64,000 bases of DNA from an uncultured Clostridia bacterium (GTDB lineage: Bacteria > Bacillota > Clostridia > Peptostreptococcales > Anaerovoracaceae), in assembly GCA_945876935.1 (NCBI GenBank), contig CAMCQA010000002.1, positions 1 to 64,000 on the forward strand, written 5' to 3'. The position numbers and the translations under genes are program-made. Under the pieces are notes generated by a model that was not told where the DNA came from, did not search any database, and saw only the letters and a list, made by a program, of their open reading frames with translations. Positions 18,370 to 27,589 of this stretch are shown here, one piece after another (position 1 is the first letter of the stretch; every line of letters begins with the position of its first letter).

Positions 18370-19143
18370 ATGATTAAATTACAAAATATAGCTCATGACT
18401 ATGGCAATAAAAAAGCTTTGAATAATGTAAATTTAGAGATAAAGGAAGGTGAAATTTTTGGCTTGATAGGCCATAATGGAGCAGGGAAATCAACTACAAT
18501 TAAAGGTATAGTAAGTATAATAGACCATACTGAAGGCAATATTTTTATAGATGGAAAAAATATTAAAGAATTCAGAGATGAGTGTAAGAATAAGATTGCA
18601 TATGTTCCAGACAGTCCAGATATGTTTTTAAGATTACAGGCAATGACATACTGGAATTTTATATCTGATGTTTATGGTATAAGTGAAGAAGACAGAGAAA
18701 AGCGTATAAATGAGCTATGCGATATATTTAGCATGAGCGATGTAAAAGAAATGTTCATAGAAGAGTTTTCCCATGGTATGAGACAGAAAACTTTTTTAAT
18801 TGGAGCCCTTATACCTAATCCTAAAATATGGATTTTAGATGAACCGATGACAGGTTTAGATCCTCAGGCAGCCTTTAACCTTAAGGAACTTATGAAAAAA
18901 CATGTGAGCGAGGGAAATACGGTTTTATTTTCTACGCATGTTCTTGAGGTGGCAGAAAAGCTATGTGATAGAATAGGGATTCTTAAGAAGGGTGAGCTTA
19001 TATTTGTAGGTACTATGGAAGAACTGAGGGGAGATTCTACAAGGAATTTAGAAGAGATATATCTTGAAATGGTTTCAGATAAAAGCGATACAGAGAAATC
19101 ATTGGAAGATCCTAATCTAGAGAAAAAAGAAAATGTTAGATAG
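18370..19143 (+). CDS. ABC transporter ATP-binding protein
   Basis: Walker A GHNGAGKST, signature FSHGMRQK, Walker B WILDEP. Confidence 0.95.
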   Translation: MIKLQNIAHDYGNKKALNNVNLEIKEGEIFGLIGHNGAGKSTTIKGIVSIIDHTEGNIFIDGKNIKEFRDECKNKIAYVPDSPDMFLRLQAMTYWNFISDVYGISEEDREKRINELCDIFSMSDVKEMFIEEFSHGMRQKTFLIGALIPNPKIWILDEPMTGLDPQAAFNLKELMKKHVSEGNTVLFSTHVLEVAEKLCDRIGILKKGELIFVGTMEELRGDSTRNLEEIYLEMVSDKSDTEKSLEDPNLEKKENVR

Positions 19144-19152
19144 GAGGTAAAA

Positions 19153-20745
19153 ATGAAAGAGAAGGAAAAAAAGCTTTTTAAATGGCTATTTGGAATTAAC
19201 TTGATATATGCATACCCTATGGCAAACGGCAAAGCTAAGAAAAAGATAGAAAAGAATAAAAAAGTAGATTTTAAAAAGAATATTAGAAATCTATACTTTT
19301 TCAGTATATTCATAGTTTTAGGCACCTATGGTATATTAATGTCTCTTTTAGACTTTAATAACGCTCCAATTTTATTAGATAGTTTTGTGCTTGCATTTAT
19401 ACTGATGTCAATAATGCAAAACTTTGTATACTTTTTCAATGTTTTTTATGAGAGTAAGGATGTAGATTATCTAAAGGTGCTTCCTATAAGAGAAAGAACA
19501 GTATTTCTCAGTAAGTTGGCAACTGTATCTTTTGTTTCATTGCAGCTTAGCTTACCTATAGCAGCTATGATGTTTTTCTATTTTTTAGATATGGAAAAAA
19601 GTATAGCTTTTGCTATTGTTTTTGCTATTTTAGATTTTTTAGGCATCTTTATTGTAATTATAGCTATCAATTTGATTATAATGCTAGCACTTGCCAAGGC
19701 TAATGGATTTTACAGAATAAAGGGTGTGGTTACTACAGCGATTACCATAGTTGCTATGGTTATAAATATTGTATGCATCGTGGCTCTTCAGATGGAAATG
19801 CAGAATCAAATGATATCTAGCTTTTTTAAAGGAGAAAAGGCAACTTTCATATTATCGGATTTATCTTTATCTGTAGCGGGTCAAATTTATTTGCTTGGAG
19901 GACTTGTCGTTGTAGGTGGCGGTACAAGTTATATTATATATAGATTGATGTCAGATGGTTTTTATAATACTATAAGCTCAATAAATACTGCAGAAAGCAA
20001 AAATAGGAAAGCGAAGTCTGTAAAAATAAAGAAAAATAGCATCAATAAAACTCTGACAAGATTTAATATAGGATATTTGAAAGACTCAACTTTAGCTACT
20101 CAGGTTCTAGTACAGGAGATTCTGTTTCTATTTATGATAGTTGTTATTCTATTTACTATGGATGATCAAGCTAAGTTATACTTATCATACTACTCTGATC
20201 TTATTTTACCTTTTATAGCTATTATGGGTGTATTGATAGGAAATACAGGAAATAATATTGCAGCATTTATTGTTTCTTTAGATGGGGATACATATAACTT
20301 TATAAAATCTCTACCTATTAGTAGGAAAAAGTACATTTTAAATAAAATAGGCTTTGCTAGTGTTATCCAGTATGTTTTAGTTATACCGGCTGTTATAGGG
20401 CTGGGCATTTTCTTAGGTGCGAGCACATTGAATATTATTGTAAGCACGTTATTAGTAATTGTATTAGGAGTACCTGTAGCAGCTCTTTGGATTGTATATG
20501 ATGTGCACCATCTTCTTTTAGAATGGAATAATGTAACAGACCTTATGACCAAAGTAGGTAAAGTTATACCGGTTATCATTATGATCTTTTTAATGATGTC
20601 AATGGGTATAGGCATAGGTTTTGCTGGCATGATAACAGAGTATATTCCTATTTATGGCATATATATGATTTTAGCTGCGGTTATTTTACTCGTGTGGATA
20701 GTAGCTTTAAAAAATATAAAAAATGTCATTAAATCAAATGTTTAA
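19153..20745 (+). CDS. ABC exporter permease (multi-TM)
   Basis: 530 aa, many hydrophobic segments, follows the ATPase by 9 bp. Confidence 0.8.
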   Translation: MKEKEKKLFKWLFGINLIYAYPMANGKAKKKIEKNKKVDFKKNIRNLYFFSIFIVLGTYGILMSLLDFNNAPILLDSFVLAFILMSIMQNFVYFFNVFYESKDVDYLKVLPIRERTVFLSKLATVSFVSLQLSLPIAAMMFFYFLDMEKSIAFAIVFAILDFLGIFIVIIAINLIIMLALAKANGFYRIKGVVTTAITIVAMVINIVCIVALQMEMQNQMISSFFKGEKATFILSDLSLSVAGQIYLLGGLVVVGGGTSYIIYRLMSDGFYNTISSINTAESKNRKAKSVKIKKNSINKTLTRFNIGYLKDSTLATQVLVQEILFLFMIVVILFTMDDQAKLYLSYYSDLILPFIAIMGVLIGNTGNNIAAFIVSLDGDTYNFIKSLPISRKKYILNKIGFASVIQYVLVIPAVIGLGIFLGASTLNIIVSTLLVIVLGVPVAALWIVYDVHHLLLEWNNVTDLMTKVGKVIPVIIMIFLMMSMGIGIGFAGMITEYIPIYGIYMILAAVILLVWIVALKNIKNVIKSNV

Positions 20746-20765
20746 TAAAACCTAAATATATAAAT

Positions 20766-20796
20766 AAAATAGGCATCCTATTAGGATGCCTATTTT
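20766..20796. terminator. Bidirectional terminator
   Basis: AAAATAGGCATCCTATTAGGATGCCTATTTT. Confidence 0.85.
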
Positions 20797-20839
20797 GCTA
20801 TAACTTGTATAGCATTGTAATTATAGTGATGTATAAGGA

Positions 20840-21394
20840 TTATGCTAGAAGTTTGTTTGATATTTCATCTAGCCAAGTGATATACTCTTTTACTTTTTCA
20901 AGATTTTCATCTTCAAATATCTCTGTTTCCTTATTTACAGTCTTTTTGATTTCATCTGAAAGCTCTCTTTCAGCGAAAGTATAAATAACATTGTCTTCTT
21001 TATCTATATGTCTTCTTAAATGGTTAACATAACCGATTGTATTTGCGATAATGTCAAGTTTTAGCTTATCGTCGCCAGTAGAGCGGTAAGCATCTAGAGC
21101 TTCATCAAGACTTGTTAGGTATAATCTACCATAGTCATGTTCTATAAGCATACCGTAGTTAACAAGCTTTTCTGCAACAGCACCCATAGTGTCAACCATG
21201 TGCTTAAAAAGGATAAGTTCCTCTTTTCCATGATGATGCTTATCTGCGTAGTTTCTCGCCATATCTATATACTTTTTGAAAAGATCTACATCTACATCCT
21301 CACCTTTAAGAATGCCGTACGAACTTGCACTCATGCAGTCTAAAAGGCGAAGTATATTTTTATGTTCATCTACTAAAATTTCTATTCCGTACAT
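20840..21394 (-). CDS. Hemerythrin-like domain protein
   Basis: MYGIEILVDEHKNILRLL, HHHGKEELILF, IEHDYGR, HLRRHIDKEDNVIY iron-ligand pattern; RBS before ATG 21394. Confidence 0.88.
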   Translation of the reverse strand: MYGIEILVDEHKNILRLLDCMSASSYGILKGEDVDVDLFKKYIDMARNYADKHHHGKEELILFKHMVDTMGAVAEKLVNYGMLIEHDYGRLYLTSLDEALDAYRSTGDDKLKLDIIANTIGYVNHLRRHIDKEDNVIYTFAERELSDEIKKTVNKETEIFEDENLEKVKEYITWLDEISNKLLA

Positions 21395-21395
21395 T

Positions 21396-21992
21396 TTATT
21401 TTCTCCTAATCTCATAAGATTCATTTTCCATAACTTTAAACTCAAATTTTGATTCTATCATGCAGCCCTCAAGAACTTTTGCTCTTAATCTGTAGAATAT
21501 TTGGCTAGATAATCCTTGTTCATCCCAGTATTCTTTTCTTATATCAATCGTATCTCTCCATGCAACAAGATCATCACTCTTTTCCATCAATTGTTCCACT
21601 CTATCGCAAGGCATACCATTAAGTAATCTTTTTGACAGAGCCATATAAGCCTCTACTGCTGTTTCAACGTCCTCAATTTTTTCTGATACACCAAACTGAT
21701 ATCCTAAATCTATTAACTGATCTTCAGTTGCAAGTCCATCCTTTAGAAGAGAAGATACAACAAAAGCAAGCCTTCTTTCTACCGCTGTTACCATAACCTG
21801 TAGAGAGCCATGTATATCTGCAGTATCAACTATATCTTCTAGATTGCCTGTAGGAGGTGATGGATATTTTTCATCTGCTACAGTTTTTAAATTTTCAGCT
21901 TTTAAAGAGTCTATTAAGAAGTTTGATAGTCTATTTTGGAATTGAATTTTTCCGTATAGAAGGTGGTGTATCGGTCCTAAAAATAAGCTCAT
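21396..21992 (-). CDS. Uncharacterised protein between hemerythrin and DUF1858 genes
   Basis: 198 aa ORF, 1 bp from the hemerythrin ATG; no family recognised. Confidence 0.75.
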   Translation of the reverse strand: MSLFLGPIHHLLYGKIQFQNRLSNFLIDSLKAENLKTVADEKYPSPPTGNLEDIVDTADIHGSLQVMVTAVERRLAFVVSSLLKDGLATEDQLIDLGYQFGVSEKIEDVETAVEAYMALSKRLLNGMPCDRVEQLMEKSDDLVAWRDTIDIRKEYWDEQGLSSQIFYRLRAKVLEGCMIESKFEFKVMENESYEIRRK

Positions 21993-22008
21993 AGTTCACC
22001 TCTATATA

Positions 22009-22194
22009 TTAATACTCGTTTAATTTAGCAAGAACTTCATTTACATCTATACCATGTACCATACAAGCATCTTCAAGACTTTCCATCTGAGAAGATGGGC
22101 AACCTAGACAGTGCATTCCAAATCCTGTTAAAACTTCATATGCGTGTGGAACTTCCTTAATTAACTGACCCATTATCATTTCTTTCTTTATCAT
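22009..22194 (-). CDS. DUF1858 domain protein
   Basis: LIKEVPHAYEVLTGFGMHCLGCPSSQMESLEDACMVHGID; RBS AAGGAG. Confidence 0.88.
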   Translation of the reverse strand: MIKKEMIMGQLIKEVPHAYEVLTGFGMHCLGCPSSQMESLEDACMVHGIDVNEVLAKLNEY

Positions 22195-22343
22195 TTTGTT
22201 TCTCCTTTTTATTAACTATTTACTATAATTTACTTTTATTTATCTCCATTGAGATATCCTTAACATCTTTAAGAAGTTTTGTTTTCACCCGCCATCTTTC
22301 TGGTGTATCGCCTTCTTGAATACATATTACCACGATTCACCAC

Positions 22344-22373
22344 TTATTTTTGTTGTATTTACAACAAAAATAA
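22344..22373. promoter_or_regulatory. 13-bp-arm inverted repeat upstream of the DUF1858 gene
   Basis: TTATTTTTGTTGT ATTT ACAACAAAAATAA perfect inverted repeat. Confidence 0.55.
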
Positions 22374-22443
22374 AAATATATGCAAAAAATTTTAAAAAAA
22401 TATGTATTCTTCAAACTTTATAGGCTAGTGAATGCTTAAATTA

Positions 22444-22473
22444 TTAAAAAAGAGACTCGAAGAAGAGTCTCCT
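22444..22473 (-). terminator. Terminator of tpx
   Basis: Minus strand GAGACTCTTCTTCGAGTCTCTTTTTT. Confidence 0.8.
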
Positions 22474-22490
22474 TTAAATTCTAATTTAAT

Positions 22491-23000
22491 TTATAGGCTT
22501 TTAACTGCTTCTAAAGCCTTTGCGTAATCTACGTGGTTTACGTTTTCTTCAAGATATTCTACATACTTTACTGTATTGTCTTTATCTAGGATAACTACGC
22601 CTCTGTTTAAAAGCTGAAGTTCGTCAATAAGAAAACCATATTTCTTACCAAAGTCATGTCTGTTATAGTCAGATACGATAGTTGACTCTGCAGCTTCTTC
22701 ATGACTCTGCTTAAATCTGCTGATTGCGAAAGGTAGATCAACACTTATTGTGATAACAGCAGTGTCTTCTAGCTTTTTAGCTTCATTACTAAAGTTTACA
22801 GTCTGCAGTTCACAAACGCCAGTATCTAGAGAAGGAACTACACTGATAACCTTTTTCTTATCACCTAGAGACTCTAGTGTGAAAGGCTGTAGATCCTCAT
22901 AAAGTGCTGTAAAGTTTGGAGCCTTATCGCCAACTTTAATAGCTTCACCAACTAATGATATTGGATTTCCATCCATAAATGCTTTTCTTGCGTTACTCAT
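22491..23000 (-). CDS. tpx: Thiol peroxidase
   Basis: GDKAPNF, SVVPSLDTGVCELQTVNF, ISVDLPFAISRF. Confidence 0.93.
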   Translation of the reverse strand: MSNARKAFMDGNPISLVGEAIKVGDKAPNFTALYEDLQPFTLESLGDKKKVISVVPSLDTGVCELQTVNFSNEAKKLEDTAVITISVDLPFAISRFKQSHEEAAESTIVSDYNRHDFGKKYGFLIDELQLLNRGVVILDKDNTVKYVEYLEENVNHVDYAKALEAVKSL

Positions 23001-23129
23001 TTTGTAACCTCCTTATTTATTAAAACGTTATTATGCACAATTATTATTAAATAATTTATACACAAAAGAGATGAAAAGTAACACTCTATAATAAAAAAAC
23101 ATATTATTAAATATATATCAATAAGCTTC

Positions 23130-23453
23130 TTACTGTTTAATGAATTTCTGAATTACTTGAACGTATTTGTTGTGAAGACCAATATTTACATAGTAATAAG
23201 AAAACTTATCAACTTTTTGAACTTGCAATAGTCCTGATTTGACTAGCGTTTTTATATGCTGGGAAATAGTAGCTTGAGCGTAATCGAAGTTTGCTACAAC
23301 TTCTTTGTTATTTACTTTTTCAAGACGAGAATTTTTTCCCATAATAAATTGAAATATTTTTATTCTTACAGGATGTGCTAAGGCATCCGAAACCTTTGCT
23401 AATAACAGTATATCCTCTTCATGCATTTCATCTTTATCTCTTCTTATTCTCAT
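23130..23453 (-). CDS. ArsR family transcriptional regulator
   Basis: ALAHPVRIKIFQFI...DYAQATISQHIKTLVKSGLLQVQK winged helix. Confidence 0.9.
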   Translation of the reverse strand: MRIRRDKDEMHEEDILLLAKVSDALAHPVRIKIFQFIMGKNSRLEKVNNKEVVANFDYAQATISQHIKTLVKSGLLQVQKVDKFSYYYVNIGLHNKYVQVIQKFIKQ

Positions 23454-23516
23454 AATATTCCTTTCTATATGTTCTATATTTACAATTTTTTAGGCTCAAC
23501 TCGTAGGCTTGTTGTA

Positions 23517-24077
23517 TTATAGTTTTTTTGTTATCACCAATATTTCAGGAGGAGAGTTCTCCTGGTTTATCATTTGAACATATGCACAGTGAAAACGGCT
23601 TTTACTAAGGCTCTTAGCCATATTTAAAATATCCGCCTTTTCTTTTTTTCCTTCATCATGGCCATCATACAACGTTATGACGCAAATACCATCTACAGCA
23701 AGAATGGACAAAACATCTCTAATAGCTTTTAAGCTCGTATTTGATGTAGTAGATCTGCTCTTATCTCCTCCAGGAAGATATCCTAAATTAAAAATCGCAA
23801 CATCTATAGAATCTACATAGTTTAATAAATTTTCATGACCGTCTAGAATAAAAGATACTTTATCTATAGATTTACAGGCTTGGTATATATTTTCTTTAGA
23901 TATTTTAATAGCTTCTTTTTGTGTATCAAAGGCATATACTTTTTTTGCTCCCATTTTTAGAAGCTCAAGGGTGTCATACCCTTTGCCTAGTGTTCCATCT
24001 AATGCCACAAAAGGCTCACATATATATGGCTTAATTAAATGATGGGCTAGGGCTGTTGTGTTTTTTATAATATTCAT
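23517..24077 (-). CDS. YtqB/MnmM-like SAM-dependent methyltransferase
   Basis: DGTLGKGYDTLELLKMGAKKVYAFD; FNLGYLPGGDKS. Confidence 0.88.
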   Translation of the reverse strand: MNIIKNTTALAHHLIKPYICEPFVALDGTLGKGYDTLELLKMGAKKVYAFDTQKEAIKISKENIYQACKSIDKVSFILDGHENLLNYVDSIDVAIFNLGYLPGGDKSRSTTSNTSLKAIRDVLSILAVDGICVITLYDGHDEGKKEKADILNMAKSLSKSRFHCAYVQMINQENSPPEILVITKKL

Positions 24078-24222
24078 TAATCTAACGCCTCTTAGAAAAA
24101 TTTAACAACTTTATCGAACGATTAATATCGCCTATTAACGATACAATAAAGGAAAGCTTTTGTCAATTGTTAAAATTCTTTGAAAATTTCTTCTGAGATG
24201 TGTATAATTAGAAGGTAATGAA

Positions 24223-24867
24223 ATGAATCAAGAGGAGTATTTAATGGAAAATAAACTAAAAAGTTTTAGATATGCTTTGATAGGTTTGACGCTTATGCTT
24301 TTCGGATATCTAGCAACGGAACTTGTAAACCTATATAAAATATATAGCATAACGCTCTGGATAAACTGGGCTGTATACATACCGGGAATGGCCTTAGTTG
24401 TCTTAGGTACAATTAAACTCAGAAGCATTAGAAAAGAATTGAACTACAGTTTTATATTATCAGTGGCTGGTCTCATTTTTTCAATTCTTGCTCTCGCTAT
24501 AGTTCTTAAAAACTATGGTGCTTTTGGGATAGTAGCTTTCATTGATATTAAGGCTATGTTTTTAAGATACTTGGCAGATTTATCTATGATAGGAATATAC
24601 TTTATGTCTATAAAGGGCTTTTTCCAAATTATGGCTAGAAGCAATGTAAGAAGAGACTTTAATGGAGATTTAAAGAAAATTAAAATTTTGATTATAGTAT
24701 TAATCATCACTATGATTCTTGTTCCTTTCGCAAATGCATGGGTCGGTGTGTTTAAGATTGTAATAGGCGTTATAGCGATAGGTGCAAACACATTTTGCAA
24801 ATTCTCTCTTTTAAAAATGCTAGAAGAAGTTCATAGCAAGATGTATGTAGTTAAAACGAAAGAATAG
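24223..24867 (+). CDS. Multi-TM membrane protein, function unknown
   Basis: 214 aa with about six hydrophobic stretches; start may be 24244. Confidence 0.7.
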   Translation: MNQEEYLMENKLKSFRYALIGLTLMLFGYLATELVNLYKIYSITLWINWAVYIPGMALVVLGTIKLRSIRKELNYSFILSVAGLIFSILALAIVLKNYGAFGIVAFIDIKAMFLRYLADLSMIGIYFMSIKGFFQIMARSNVRRDFNGDLKKIKILIIVLIITMILVPFANAWVGVFKIVIGVIAIGANTFCKFSLLKMLEEVHSKMYVVKTKE

Positions 24868-24982
24868 TCTAAATAAGTCCACTTCTATCTATATAAGAGG
24901 TGGATTTTCTTTATTAAAAGCTAAATATTTAATAAAGAAAAGTTTAATAAGAATATAAGGTATCAAAAAGAGGAGTTAAGTA

Positions 24983-26338
24983 TTGAAGGCTAAAGAATTG
25001 AATGAAGTTTTAAAAGTTCTTTCCGATATGGTAGGTGAAGGTGTTCATATAGTAGATGGACAAGGTAAAACAATAGTTTACAACAAGGTGATGGAAAGAC
25101 TTGAAAGAACCGAGGGAATATCCATAATAGGCCAGTCTTTTGATGAGGTTTTCAAGCATATACCCACTTCTCAAAGCACGGTAAAAAAAGCTCTTTTACA
25201 AAAGAAACCAACTATTTTATCAAAACAAGTTTATAAAATACAAAATGGGCAGGAAGTTCACACTATTAACTCTACAGTTCCGGTTATACACAAAGATCAG
25301 GTTATAGCAGTAATAGAAACATCTAGTGCTGTAAGAGAGACTAAAAATGTAGATTCTGACGGCAATAAACATAATAATAGCTATAAATTTAAATATATTC
25401 TAGGCAAAAATAAGTTGATGAGAAAGGCTATTAAGTTAGCCGAAGAAGCAGCGAGAAGTGATGTGGCAGTTATTTTGCAAGGTGATATAGGAACAGGTAA
25501 AGAGCTTTTTGCAAAGACTATTCATTTTGATGGACATAAAAAGAATGAAACATTTCTTTCGCAGAACTGCGGAGGCCTACAAGAAGAAAGACTCGATCAA
25601 TTATTATTTGGACTAGACGACCATAGCGACTTAGGTTATGAGAATACTATGGGTCTTTTAGAGGCTGCTAATGGAGGAAGTTTGTTTTTAGATGAACTTG
25701 AGACTATGCCTTATCAGATTCAGGAGAAGCTTCTTAGAGCTCTTCAGGAAGGATATATAAGAAGAATAGGTGGCAAGGAAGTTGTGCCTATTAACGTTAG
25801 AATTATCGTTGCCATAGAAAGTGATCCGGCGGAGCTTATAGAAAAAGGGTTATTAAAGAAAGAGCTATTTTATCGATTGAGCGGTATCAATATTCAACTA
25901 CCTAAACTTTCAGATAGAAAAGACGATATTGAAAAACTTTTTTATATGCTCTTAGACAAGGAGTGTGAGCATAAGAATAGACAGGTGCCAATCGTTAGAA
26001 AGGATGCTCTGCATAAGCTTCTCAATCATGAATATCATGGCAACATAAGAGAACTTGAAAATATAGCTATGTCAACTGTGGCAAGCCTTGGAAATAAAAT
26101 GGAGATTAAAGAGCAGGATATAGTTTTCAGCGATTATGATAAAAAAACATATTCCTCTGTAGTAGGATACTATAGTGGCAAAGAGAGTCTAGATGCATTC
26201 ATTTCCAATGTTGAGAAGAAGATAATATGGGAGGCTATGGAAAGAAACCTAGGGAATATATCAAATACTGCTAGAGAATTAGGAATGAAGCGTCAGACTT
26301 TACAACACAAATTAAAAAAGTATGGAAATAAAATATAA
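24983..26338 (+). CDS. Sigma-54-type enhancer-binding regulator (PAS-AAA-Fis HTH) lacking a recognisable GAFTGA motif
   Basis: TTG start with AGGAG; PAS region; Walker A GDIGTGKE; GLLEAANGGSLFLDELETMPYQIQEKLLRALQE; C-term NISNTARELGMKRQTLQHKLKKYG. Confidence 0.88.
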   Translation: MKAKELNEVLKVLSDMVGEGVHIVDGQGKTIVYNKVMERLERTEGISIIGQSFDEVFKHIPTSQSTVKKALLQKKPTILSKQVYKIQNGQEVHTINSTVPVIHKDQVIAVIETSSAVRETKNVDSDGNKHNNSYKFKYILGKNKLMRKAIKLAEEAARSDVAVILQGDIGTGKELFAKTIHFDGHKKNETFLSQNCGGLQEERLDQLLFGLDDHSDLGYENTMGLLEAANGGSLFLDELETMPYQIQEKLLRALQEGYIRRIGGKEVVPINVRIIVAIESDPAELIEKGLLKKELFYRLSGINIQLPKLSDRKDDIEKLFYMLLDKECEHKNRQVPIVRKDALHKLLNHEYHGNIRELENIAMSTVASLGNKMEIKEQDIVFSDYDKKTYSSVVGYYSGKESLDAFISNVEKKIIWEAMERNLGNISNTARELGMKRQTLQHKLKKYGNKI

Positions 26339-26386
26339 GTTATTTACTTTAGGATTTAATGGGAGATATAGGAGAAAAGAAGTTTA

Positions 26387-27316
26387 ATGAAAGATAAAGG
26401 AAATTTAACTATAGGTATAGGAAGTGCAATAGGCTGTGAGATTCTCTATGGAATGAGCTTTATGTTTACGAAGCAGGCAACAAATATGGCTAGCCCTTTT
26501 GCTCTTTTAGGTTGGAGGTTTTCCGTTGCTGTGATAGGTATGAGCCTTCTTATTATCATGGGCGTGCTTAAAATTAACCTGAAGGGAAAAAGCCTGAAAC
26601 CCCTATTAGTAATAGCATTACTTTTTCCTGTCATTTATTTTTTAGGTGAGACTTTTGGGATAAGTAAGACTACAGCGGCTGAAAGTGGTGTCGCGTTGGC
26701 AGGAATTCCTGTAACCGCACTGATAGCTTCTACATTATTAATAGGTAAAAAGCCAAATAGATTTGAGATAATAGGTATTGCAGTTACATGTATAGGAGTA
26801 GTTATAACTGTTTTGGCGGTAGGGGGATCCTCCAGCTTTTCTTTAGAAGGCTACCTGTTTCTTCTTGTGGCAGTTGTTGCATATTCTGTGTACTGTGTAT
26901 TTGTTGAAAAGGCAGATGAGTATACAGGAGTAGAGATTACTTACATAATGCTGGTTGTAGGCGCAATCGTTTTTGCTAGCTTAGCGATAATAGAAGGTAT
27001 TAAGAATGAAAATGTAGAATATATACTAAATCTTCCTTTAAAGAATAGTGGATTCTTAGCCGCTATACTATATCAAGGAATTGGATGCTCGATACTTGCA
27101 TTCTTATTGTCTAATATAGCTATCGCCAAATTGGGTGTAAATAAGACAGCTTCTTTTATAGGGATAGCAACAGTAGTATCGATCGCATCTTCTGCTATAG
27201 TTCTTAAAGAGAATTTCACCTACTTACAAGGTATAGGTGCAGCAGTAATTCTGGCAGGCGTTTATATTGCCAATGGTAAAAAAGATGAAAGTACGCTTTT
27301 GACGTATGACAGCTAA
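26387..27316 (+). CDS. EamA/DMT family transporter
   Basis: About 10 TM helices in two repeats; GISKTTAAESGVALAGIPV; GIATVVSIASSAIVLKENFT. Confidence 0.88.
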   Translation: MKDKGNLTIGIGSAIGCEILYGMSFMFTKQATNMASPFALLGWRFSVAVIGMSLLIIMGVLKINLKGKSLKPLLVIALLFPVIYFLGETFGISKTTAAESGVALAGIPVTALIASTLLIGKKPNRFEIIGIAVTCIGVVITVLAVGGSSSFSLEGYLFLLVAVVAYSVYCVFVEKADEYTGVEITYIMLVVGAIVFASLAIIEGIKNENVEYILNLPLKNSGFLAAILYQGIGCSILAFLLSNIAIAKLGVNKTASFIGIATVVSIASSAIVLKENFTYLQGIGAAVILAGVYIANGKKDESTLLTYDS

Positions 27317-27372
27317 ACCTATTAGAAAATATGGGTTTATATGAAATAATAACCATTGTGAATTTTATGTGA

Positions 27373-27390
27373 ATGCAAAAAAATTTGCAT
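27373..27390. promoter_or_regulatory. Inverted repeat, candidate upstream activator site
   Basis: ATGCAAA AAAA TTTGCAT perfect inverted repeat. Confidence 0.45.
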
Positions 27391-27437
27391 AGAAAATAAA
27401 TTGATTTTTTAGTATAATTGATTTGTATTAAATTGTG

Positions 27438-27457
27438 TTCAAAATATGAATTTTGAA
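27438..27457. promoter_or_regulatory. Inverted repeat, candidate upstream activator site
   Basis: TTCAAAAT ATGA ATTTTGAA perfect inverted repeat. Confidence 0.45.
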
Positions 27458-27528
27458 AGGATTTAATGTATTTTAGTCAATGTTTGGTTATTTATAGTCA
27501 AAGTTGATAAAAGGTTTGGTAAAAATTG

Positions 27529-27544
27529 TGGAGCTTGCTCTGCA
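27529..27544 (+). promoter_or_regulatory. Candidate sigma-54 (-24/-12) promoter of ord operon
   Basis: TGGAGCTTGCTCTGCA: GG and GC elements at canonical spacing, 46 bp before ord ATG. Confidence 0.65.
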
Positions 27545-27589
27545 ATTAAAAGAATACATAATATTACATGAGGAAAAGGAGATTGTATC

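Noticed and set aside
18864-19325. 153-aa minus-strand ORF spanning two ABC genes
   Set aside because: Antisense across both cistrons of a clear ABC operon; Phe/Ser-rich artefact.
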